64,000 nucleotides of DNA from contig JABAKD010000021.1 in NCBI GenBank assembly GCA_012845835.1, forward strand, positions 7,135,506-7,199,505, in the 5' to 3' direction. Origin of the DNA: Undaria pinnatifida (lineage: Eukaryota > Sar > Phaeophyceae > Laminariales > Alariaceae). Below the pieces are notes generated by a model. That model was not told the DNA's origin, made no database searches, and saw nothing but the letters and a program-made list of their open reading frames with translations. Made by a program: the position numbers and the translations under genes. Of this stretch, positions 54,961 to 64,000 are shown piece by piece (within the stretch, counting starts at the first letter, position 1; the number at the start of each line of letters is the position of its first letter).

Positions 54961-55699
54961 ACATCTGTCCAAAAGAGCTTGAACCCCAAAATGGGATCTG
55001 ATCTGTCCAAGGGATGGAACTTCTACGAGACGCACGCACCATGACGCCGGCCCGGCCCCGGTCTCGTGTGTCCTGCTGCAGCTGTTATTACCGCTGTTAC
55101 TGATTGTGTTTCTGCTGCTGCTGCTGCCGCCGTTACGAGTACAACAACAGTACGGGTACCTGGTTTTTTTCTATAAAAACAGAACGGAAGCATCAAACGG
55201 CGAAGTAGAAGTTCGCTCGTGCATGTTTGTTAAGTTCGGATCTACCTGTTGATTTGATATGCTGCTGTTCTTTCGCTTGCTGCTCTGCCTCGGTGTTCCC
55301 GTTGTCACCGAGCGACGCACGTCGGACTACACTGCTATACTGCAGTTAGTGAGGTCGCGCTTCATGAGTGCCTGGTACCAATTACTAGTAGCGTGCAATG
55401 AAAAACGCGTAGGTTTCCTCTTGCTGTACTTCTTCAGTAGGAACCGCTGTGGACTATATCCAGGTAGGGAGGCATATGACCTGGTCGTGGTGATATTTTA
55501 AAGATACAATAGCTGTCGCTAAAACGAGCGACAGATGATAGATGTAACTGTCGTCAGACGTGTGCGTCCACGGGCCATAGTGTCTGCTGTCGCCCTTCTG
55601 GCGGTGGCGCACGGACCGAGTTTGGGTCAATCGTCCCCAACGGACGTCTCTCCATGATGACTTACTCTCACCACGAGACAGCAGTAGATACACTCAGCG

Positions 55700-56080
55700 G
55701 ACACACCCCTAGCGGGCACACACTCTCCATGCCCGCTCTCCGCTGGCCGCTATTGTCGCCCGCCTCCCCCGTTGTCTGTGTGCTGCCCGCTGTGTGAGAG
55801 TTGTGTGCCGGCTGTGTCAGCGGTGTGTGCTGCTGTTTTTGCCCGTGTGGTCTGCTGTGTGTATCGATCGAAGACACGCACGTGCAAACTATTGGCCACT
55901 ACGCCCGTTGTCTGTGTGCTACCCCCTGTGTGAGCGCTGTCGCCCGCTGCGCCCGTTGTCTTTGTGCTGCCCGCTGTGTGAGCGCTGTGAGACGGCTGTG
56001 TGAGCGGTGCGTGCTGCTGTTTTTTGCCCGTGTGGTCTGCTGTGTGTGTGTGTTTTGTTGCTCCGTGGTGGTCTGCCTCC
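55700..56080. repeat. Minisatellite with TGTGTGAGCGCTGT units
   Basis: Degenerate repeats of CCGTTGTCTGTGTGCTGCCC and GCTGTGTGAGCG. On the minus strand they give a repeating HTGGSTQTTG peptide over about 100 codons, but with no start context or neighbouring exon, so translation is doubtful. Confidence 0.7.
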
Positions 56081-57724
56081 ACCTGCAGTCTAAAATCAAG
56101 TGATCCCACACAAAAATCAAGTTTAGCCGAAGACACGCACGCAAACTATATTTTTTTCATGGGAGCCTAGACTATATTGCGACTGTGGAATCGAAGATTG
56201 TGTCGAAATTCATCTTTGCAAGCAATATGTGATACTCCGATCGCGCGTGTTATGGGTTGTGTGTCCTCATTAAAATTAGATTATAACAACGTCAGCTGTG
56301 AGTTCGACAAATTTGGGGTCAATCCTTATCTTCGCAAGCTGCACGGCATACACCGGCCGCCCGTTTTACTTTATTTTCTGGCATAATCACGGTCGGTCAG
56401 CAAGTCGTTGTTCAGTTGGTGTGTTTTCGGTTTTCTGGGAACGTTTTCCAACATTCAATATTTTTCAGGTACTAGCGACTCCGCTCATGGCGTAAGACCT
56501 GTGTTTAGTGGAAATAATAGAGTGTGTAGTGCTGTTGTAGTAGTACTCGTCGTCTTTATGGTGTGTGCTTTGTTGTATCACTCTGAACGCGACTGCTGTA
56601 CGGACGAATGAGGCATAAATATAAATTCGAAGCGGTCCTCACTGAGTGGCAGATTTGATTTGCATGGCAAGAAAAGGATAGCGGCAGACGGTAAAATAGC
56701 AAGACCACCGCTTATGGCACCCCAACCTAGGTCATAGATTTACCTGGCATTCGTTTCGCCGCCTCAAGATGAAGATATGCTTACACAAGATTTCCAAACA
56801 ATATGTATGGTTAAAAAGAGTCTACGTGCAGAAGAAGCCAACAACAATGTTCAACATAATCGTGCCAAGGTTTAGAGAGATGGTTTACGATTCCACACAA
56901 CCGAAACACGCGCAAACGCACCGCAGCGTCACAACACACCATACAGACCATCTGGCGATCGAGGTGCGCGAGGGTAAAACGGCAGCTGCTCGGTGAATGG
57001 CCCAGGGGGCTGCCACATCTTCGCAAATTACAGCCGTTTCGTGTGTGTTTGCACACTGGGGCAAACTGCGGACTAACCTCGAGACAACATCTTGAGAATA
57101 AATACTTTACTCCGATTTCCGCCTGAGATCGGGGCAAAACACCCTTTTTCGGTGGATTTTCCGTGGTTGGAAAGTCCGCCACCCAGTACAGCTACCTTTC
57201 GACGGCCCCATCCCCGGGTCCCTCTCCACGTGGCATGGGCGTACATGTACCGACCGGGGTGTACGCCGCGAAGGGTGGGTGGGCGCATCGCTGGCCCAGC
57301 AGCCCCCCCCCCTCCGATCTGGGCGCCGCGGGGAAAAGCACGTAACGCCCGCGCGCAAGGGAAGTTGGGGGTCGGGACGGTGTCGGGGTCGCCGTGGAGG
57401 CAATGATCGCGGCCTACTCGTCTCCCCTGCCATTCCGCCCCCCCGCCCCCCGATCTGCCCGGGCGATAGCTGAGCGGGCAGAAAATAAATCTCGGTTGCA
57501 GGCCATGTTTTATTAGTATGGCAGACACATGCACGACTCGTGGCAGCTTTTTCCTATTTCGTTACATCTTAATTTCGCTGTTAGCTAATGGTAGGTAGGA
57601 GTGGCCGAAAATCGCGCTGTTGGTGTCCGTGCCACCGTCAGGTTTTCTCGATGGATCGGCTGGACACACAGCATCACTTCGACGTTCACTTAGTTGTTTA
57701 ACAGAACAAGGGGCGTGAAATGTA

Positions 57725-58210
57725 TTGCCCCCCGTTTCTACCGTACGATGCTGTTTCGACTTTCAAAAAGTCTTGCATTGGCATTCGCGGTACGTGGGCG
57801 CCGATGAACGGCTCCGACACCTAAATCATCGCCAGACTGGCGTACGGCCTATTCTACCCTCAATTCCACAGTTTTCCGCCGACGAACGTCGGTGGGTGGA
57901 CACATGGTCGATTCTTAACCCCTCGCCCCCATTCCGGTTTGGGCAGACGTACCCGATGCAATGGCCGCTCCGGCGCTTTCCGTGGCATGCCCCGGCGTGG
58001 GACGCCGGCGCGGGGGGCAGTGCGTATGTGCCGGGTTTCGTGCGAAAACACGAAGCGTTTTGGGATGAAGCCGTCCTGCAGGCACACCCACTCCGTGACG
58101 AGCTTATATCATGCTGGTGTTTGGAACATGGAACAAGCAGTACCGAAGTACCATGTATGTTTTACGGTGACCGCTGCTGCTCTTGCGGGGAGCATTTATC
58201 AAACCAGTGA
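57725..58210 (+). pseudogene. Retroelement pol-like fragment (uncertain)
   Basis: A 161-codon frame has an ordered middle part (SADERRWVDTWSILNP, then YVPGFVRKHEAFWDEAV and HPLRDELISCW). The last part resembles the segment before reverse transcriptase in some retroelements of algae and oomycetes. No RT motif follows. It is treated as a fossil fragment; a host gene is possible. Confidence 0.3.
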
Positions 58211-58391
58211 CGGTGCTTTTAAGCGAAAGCAAAAGTAGGATAATCCTAATTGATTTGCCACACCCGCCGGTCCTTCGCCTCGTGCACGCCAGCGTATGGT
58301 AGAAATTAAAATGAAGTTTGGGTGAAACGACTATCCCAGTCCGGTAGCCGATGCAGAGTATAAGAAACAATGGAAGTATGGGTAGGCCCAC

Positions 58392-59085
58392 CGGCTGGGG
58401 GAGGAGGCCTCATCTAATCCAATACTTAATTGAATGATCGATAAAGCCGCAGAAGAATACTACAGTAAAATCGGGTTTCAAGAAAATGAGGCACCGACGG
58501 AACGGAGGTGACTCCATGATTTGGAATCGGTGCATTAATTGGAGAATCTAGGCCACATCGATCATTGTGCCTGTTTCCTACGAGCCCAAAGCCAGAGAAC
58601 ATACGTTGAAGGAGAAATACTGGGCATCCCACCCTCCCAGCTTATGCATGCAGTAGTTTCTTGTTTTACAATCTTTGAGGACCGGAGAAATCTGCGAGCG
58701 CCTTGCCACACTCAGCCCCGTGCAGAAGCAACTAGGGATATCTTCAAATGGATACGAGATTGGAACAAAGCGGTTGGTTTCGGCGTATTTAAGCCTATCT
58801 GAGTCACGGTACCGGAGCCACAATAATTGTCTCCAACCTCCGCCCAACGGACAAAACCAAGAGGAAGCAGAAACACCCTAAACATCCTGCGTGCTGAGTA
58901 GCTTCTGTGCCGTGATTTGTATCTTTTTTTCAAGATATTTTTTAATTTTTTCCAGGATAACTGCCGCGCTGAGCGATCAGCGCGGAGGTACATCCCGGAC
59001 CCTTCTGCTTTGGGGCAGGAGGCATCATCCAATCCAATACTCACTCGAAATGATCAGTGAAGCCGCAGATGAATACAACGGGAGA
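58392..59085. repeat. ~75-bp direct repeat pair
   Basis: 58392-58465 and 59012-59085 share AATCCAATACT, GAAGCCGCAGA(A/T)GAATAC and a preceding GGAGGC box. The second copy is read through by a short frame (EMISEAADEY). They may be two remnants of one older gene or element. Confidence 0.6.
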
Positions 59086-59116
59086 TTCTCATACTAAACA
59101 CTCGTCTCCACATGCA

Positions 59117-59625
59117 TGTTAAAGAATAGGATCCACAAGGAATCCATCGGTTGAAGATAGATGGTCATTGCATAGTCAAATGAGTGTATGCAGAGTACTG
59201 GGTAAGCTGTCGAACCATGTGTTAGAAGTTGTGTACTTTGAGTATGGAAGACACATATATGGTACTGCGTTCCACCAAGTAATAACGTGTTGACGAGTCA
59301 CGTGCATAAGATCGAAGTGTTGACTAGGTCACGTGCGTAAGATCGAAGTGTTTACTACGACATGTGCGTAAGATTAACCTGGGTGTCGTATGTGGTGGAT
59401 GCTACCATAGGAGATAGCGTGTTGCCGTAAGAAGGAAGAGACACTATTGCTTGCACATCGAGCTCACTCTTCACATCTGCATCTGAACTTGGACAGTTGC
59501 TAGCGACATAAGTTTTTGTTGGCCCAAGGAGAGTGATCCACCATCGTCTAAACCATCATCAGTCAGGCACGACTCTGTGTTAGCCACTGAAGACCGTCAT
59601 CGGGCAGGCACTACCACATTCAACA
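59117..59625 (+). repeat. 5' LTR of the Copia element
   Basis: Matches 63205-63731. Inside, a 33-bp unit with CACGTGCGTAAGATCGAAGTG is repeated three times, and all three are kept in the other LTR. Confidence 0.9.
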
Positions 59626-62123
59626 GGTTATGGGCCTCGTTAGCGCGTAGCACACGGCGCATGAACATCGCCTGCGGTGGAGCACAAGACCAGTGATTTT
59701 GCTGGAGTTCTACGCAAGAAATCACAGTCCACAAGACTAGTGATTTTGCTGATACACCCAAGTTTGCTCCAAAACCCTTGACAATGCTGGTGGAAAGCGG
59801 AGCATCTGGGCATTGTCTTGACGACGAAATTCAATCGGATCCGAAAAACAAACATCTAAACTGTAAGGCACTCGAGAGACCCCACAAGATACTCACTGCA
59901 GGACCACACGTTCTACCGGAAACAGCGACCCGTACGATTTCCGGAAAATCATCGGCACGGACCGCAACAAGCGTCCGGTAAAACATGCAACCTGGGAGAC
60001 ATAACCGTTTCTTAACAGCACTACTGGTGCTGCCCAAGCTCGAGGATAAGGCATGCAAAAATGGTACCTCTGTGGGTACAGCTTGAACAAAATAGCATAC
60101 CGGATATGCAGAAACAAGATGGCGCGAGTGACAGAGAGACGCAACGTTATCTTCATCGAAACCCTAGCATCGACACTGGCTGATTCCACCGAGGGCAACA
60201 CCACCGGCGACGCCGTCGGTACTCACGAAGACAGCTCGCCGGCAGAAAGAACGGAAGACATATGTATAACGTACAGCAAAGAGATAGACATCCTCCTGAA
60301 GAAACTGTCGAAGCTCACGAGTAGGAATATCGACCACTCAACGGCGAGGATGAGTCGGCCGCTGAAAGTGCCGGCAGTGACCAGACACTCGAGACGATCC
60401 AGGCAGGAGCATGGCCGACAAACCACGAACACGGAGGCGCAACGCGTATGGGCACACGCGCAAGTGGTGCCGTAACTCCGGTCTCACACGAAGGACTAAA
60501 CCCCCACCAGCATCGAGAACTGTGTAGCCTAGGATTGGTCATTCGCCCAATGGCAAGTGACACAGAGGTAACGCACGAGAAAGAAAACACGATGGAATAC
60601 GCGCCGGTAGAGACCGAACGCAGGCCAGATGGAGCACAAACAACAATATGGAAGTAACCCTTGACTACACCCTGACCACTGGAAACCCCGCCTCTGAGCA
60701 CAGTTCGCATGGGAAAGTCATGACGATCCCGAACACATTTAAGGAGGCGACGGAATCGCCAAAAATTACCAAATGCAAATAAGCCACAAACAAAGAGATG
60801 GACAGCTTCCAGAAACACGCAGTATTGATCCTGGTATCTCCAGACACAGTACCACCGGAGCACAAGGTGGTCGGGAGTAAATGGGTCTGTAAGATTAACG
60901 CCGATCACACGCTGAAAGGTAGAGTTGTGGTTGAGGGCTGGGAATGTACCAGGCATCGACTGGGGTTCGCAGCGACTGCGTCTGATCCATGTGTCTCTAT
61001 CTTCGGCTCAGACGACACCTCAGCATTCTGACCATGTACGTTAACGACCTCTTTCTTCTTGGAGGAGACACGCCGCTACTGAAGGGCCTTAAAAGCCAGC
61101 TGATGGATCGATTCGCCATGACCGGGATGGGTTACGTCTCGATGGTGCTAGGCATGCAGATTACCAGAGATAGGGAGGCTAAGACTCTGACCATTGGCCA
61201 AGAGCATTACACGCCAGGTCAGTCTTGGCACGATTAGGCATGGCAGAAGACATGCCAGTGCACACGACGGGAGCAGGAGCGGAATTGTTTCTCAAGCAGC
61301 CGGACACGATGCTGCTAGACTCTACGGGCATCCAACTTTACCAGGCCATCACGAGGTCTCTGGTGTTCTTGAGCCAATGCACGCGCTACGACACCGCCTA
61401 CACCGTCAACCAACTGGTCCGAATCATGAGCAAACCATCTAAACTACACATGACAGCAGCAAAATCATGTTCTCCGCTGCCTAAAGGGAGGTATGGGCCT
61501 GGCAATCACGTACAAGACAGAGTGTTTCGAAAAGACGGGCATTGCGATGCGAGCTGGAGAAGGACCTGTGGCAATGGCAAGTCAACCTCCGGCTACTTGT
61601 TGATGCTGACTGGAAGACCACTGAGCTTCAAGACCGCGCTCCAGAACGTGACGGCGCAGTCGACTCTGGTGGTGCAACTCATCTCAATAGCACACGCAAA
61701 CAAGGAGCGGTGTATATATCCCACACGATGGCCGAGCTTGGATTTGGAAAGTTGCATGAAAGTGTACCGCTCTTTGACGACAACACCGGAGCCCTACACA
61801 CGGCAGGAAACAGTACCTACAGCTCGCGCACGAAACTCATCGCTCTACACTTCTTTTACTTAAAGGAGATTGTCAAGGGCCGATAAGTCGCCATCTACCA
61901 CGTAGCAACACAGAAACAACTGGCAGGCGTAGGGACTACGTTCTTCACGGAGAACACGCATGGGCACCTGCGGAACCTTATCGAGGCATACACAACAAGA
62001 AATTATATCTAAGGAGGGAAAGAATAACCCGAGATCGACCCGAAGGAAGAATATTTCGCTTCGACGACAATAAGTACGCGTCAAGAAACGGCAAAGAGAG
62101 GGGTAATCCAAGATCGATCTGAA

Positions 62124-62759
62124 ATGAGATCATATTATGACGACAACTTGTGTATTGTACAAACACGAAGCAAATACAGGGATTCGACAGCTAGATGGAT
62201 CGAGATCAGGAGGAACTATTTGGACGAAGCCACACATCATCACACATTAATATATCAACCTCTACACCATGTCCGACAACCAGGAACGCGAGGAAGCTCA
62301 CACCGGGGTCATTGCCGACGACAGTATAGCTACGAGACAAGAACGGCGAACACGCTTGTACGCCTGGTTTCCTTCCTTGGAAAAAACTACAGAGAAGAGG
62401 CAGCGGCGGAGATCGCCAACTGGACCATCAAGCAAGGCGTCGAAAACTACTCCGATAAGTCATTTGGAACATTTGTGTGGAATGTGATAGAAAGAGGGGA
62501 ATATGAGAAGTTGATGAAAGCACAGCGCTTCTTTGGGTTTGTCACCAGCGCATGGGCCGAAGCTGCAGCCCCAAGTTTAGATGAGATGGTCTCAGCTCGA
62601 AGACGTCTCGATAGCAACGTGCAGGCCAAGGGTTTTGACCGTGAACGGGGGGCGTGGAAGAAGTATAATCTAGAGAAGCTCAAGGAGCACGAAGACGAAG
62701 GCCGGCGCAGCCTAAGTCGTGCGAAGGCTCGACTCAAAAGAGAGAACGAAGCATTCTAG
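62124..62759 (+). other. Extra coding-like block between RNase H and 3' LTR
   Basis: Downstream of the last Pol domain and upstream of the 3' LTR, an open stretch encodes a helical, charged peptide (EEAAAEIANWTIKQ, KKYNLEKLKEHEDEG). It matches no Copia domain I know. Position suggests an additional 3' gene of the element or a captured host fragment. It lies inside a fossil element. Confidence 0.5.
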
Positions 62760-63204
62760 TGGAACTTACACACAAACAGTCAGTAGTAATGGATTATGTT
62801 AGAGCAGAAATAAGGCAGATCTCGTTGGACGTGACGGAGGCGAATGCCCATCTAGCCCAAGACACCATTGGCGCAATGGTGTCTGTCGTGACGTGTAATG
62901 TCAGACCTTAGTTGCACAACATCGTTAGAGAGAACCTACCGGCCGACGGGGGGGGGCGGTGAGATAATTTTCGGAAGATCCAAAACATGGCATACGCAAG
63001 CTGAGCTGAAATAAGAGGATTTACTCTGACACGATCTTGTTTCTAGAAGTAGTGCTTCACACACGGAAAGTAGAGTAAAGATGAGCAGAGAAAGATGACA
63101 CACTCTGACACGGCATTCGTTTTGCCAACGACGGTTCAAACCAGCATATCAGAAGGGGGATTATGGCCTAATACATTGGTATGGTAATTTCATCGAAGGA
63201 AGAG

Positions 63205-63731
63205 TGTTAAAGAGTGGGATCCACGAGGAATCCATCGGTTAAAGGTGGATGTTCATGACATAGACAAATACGTGTATGCAGAGTACTGGGTAAGCTGTCG
63301 AACCATGTGATAGAAGTTGTGTACTTTGAGCATGGAAGACACATATATGGTACTGCGTTCCACCAAGTAATAACGTGTCGACGAGTCACGTGCATAAGAT
63401 CGAAGTGTTGACTAGGTCACGTGCGTAAGATCGAAGTGCTTACTACATCACGTGCGTAAGATTGACCTGGGTGTCATATGTGGTGGATACTACCATACGA
63501 GATAATTTGTTACCGTAGGAAGGAAGAGACACTAGTGCTTGCACATCGAGCTCACTCTTCACATCTGCATCTGAACTTAGACAGTTCATAGTGACATAAG
63601 GTTTTGTTGGCCCAAGGAGAGTGGTCCACCATCGTCTAAACCATCATCAGCCAGGCTCGAGCTCGTCTCGCCATGACTCTGTGTTAGCCTCTGAAGATCG
63701 TCATCGGTCAGGCGCCACTACATTTTGAACA
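63205..63731 (+). repeat. 3' LTR of the Copia element
   Basis: Matches 59117-59625, and is about 18 bases longer owing to a short insertion near its 3' end. Confidence 0.9.
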
Positions 63732-63736
63732 GTGCA

Positions 63737-64000
63737 ATGTACACAAATCATACTTTAGGGGCCAATCTTGTTGAGATCGAGATCTATGGTCTACATCGGG
63801 GTACCACAACCGATGTCCTGAGATCGGGAAGATACATCCATTCTCGGTGGATTTTCCGATCTTAGAAATTGTCTGAACCAACGTACATCTCGACATGCAG
63901 TGTTATAACATATCTTACTTTGGGCGAACCTTGACAAGATCAAGATCTATTACCTACATCGGGGGGTACCACCAACAGTGGCCTAATATTGTGGAAACAT
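63737..64000. repeat. ~165-bp tandem units at the window edge
   Basis: Two units (from about 63737 and 63901) share CATACTTT, AAGATC and CTACATCGGGG boxes; the second is cut by the window end. The box CTGAGATCGGG...CGGTGGATTTTCC (about 63810-63860) also occurs at 57121-57165, so this is a dispersed repeat. Confidence 0.6.

Larger units (their letters stand above)
52700..57720. other. Repeat-rich region, no gene recognised
   Basis: No frame here has a recognisable domain. It contains a CAG/CTG tract near 53.2 kb, a poly-C repeat, a GATC-rich array, a TGCTG tract near 55.1 kb, a minisatellite at 55.7-56.1 kb and worn fragments of the 170-bp repeat (54.4 and 56.2-56.35 kb). Confidence 0.5.
59117..63731 (+). 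mobile_element. Decayed Ty1/Copia LTR retrotransposon
   Basis: LTRs at 59117-59625 and 63205-63731 begin TGTTAAAGA and end AACA. The flanks ATGCA and GTGCA are a worn 5-bp target duplication. Right after the 5' LTR, GGTTATGGGCC matches the primer site of Drosophila copia, which uses a half molecule of initiator-Met tRNA. A purine stretch (GAAGGAAGA) precedes the 3' LTR. Recognisable parts in Copia order are protease-like (about 59.78 kb), integrase C-terminal (about 60.05-60.18 kb), RT (about 60.8-61.24 kb) and RNase H (about 61.5-61.89 kb). The copy is broken in several places. LTR identity is about 90% by eye, so it is old. Confidence 0.88.

Noticed and set aside
1-64000. CRISPR arrays, bacterial operons or integrated large DNA virus genes
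   Set aside because: No regularly spaced repeats with unique spacers, no compact gene runs, and no capsid or packaging gene recognised; spliced genes and retroelements point to a eukaryotic nuclear locus.

Overview
The window looks like nuclear DNA from a photosynthetic stramenopile, most likely a brown alga. This is an inference from four things seen together: a spliced gene for a right-handed beta-helix protein with PMP-type repeats (GGA/FxxN), a degenerate (CCCTAA)n tract, GT-AG introns of about 1-3 kb, and dense Copia, tyrosine-recombinase (YR) and terminal-repeat retroelements. Genes are few. I can assemble one well-supported host gene, parts of a second, and a large load of mobile and repeated DNA.

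Region by region. 1.2-32.9 kb, minus strand: a seven-exon gene for a membrane-anchored beta-helix protein of about 779 residues. All exon phases match, and the reading frame runs from an ATG at 32894 to a TAG at 1160. Its fourth intron is 20.3 kb long because an LTR-flanked element of about 19.2 kb with no recognisable pol gene (LARD-like) sits in it, ending about 20 bases from a splice donor. That element has a strongly strand-asymmetric, repeat-built interior and contains a large foldback with tRNA-like segments. The other introns hold short dispersed repeats, one family built around a palindromic CTCGCGCGAG-type core and others with poly-C runs. 32.9-40.0 kb: no gene recognised; a telomere-repeat-bearing inverted-repeat element, a SINE-like copy and several direct repeats. 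40.0-52.6 kb, minus strand: scattered exons of a Cys-rich gene. Here a 930-bp tandem duplication copied one in-frame exon, a 9.2-kb YR (DIRS-order) retrotransposon then landed in the second copy, and a 369-bp TRIM lies beside the last exon. The first copy of the duplication preserves the uninterrupted target site. 52.7-59.1 kb: repeats, minisatellites and one retroelement-like fragment. 59.1-63.7 kb, plus strand: a decayed Ty1/Copia element with both LTRs and an initiator-Met-half-type primer site.

The most interesting objects are the YR retrotransposon (split direct repeats, a CCCH-finger Gag-like protein, a leader packed with hairpins, and its own empty site next door), the giant non-coding LTR element that shares a primer-binding motif with the TRIM, and the TRIM itself, which carries a Pol III B-box-like tRNA segment. 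Percent identities and boundaries were judged by eye.
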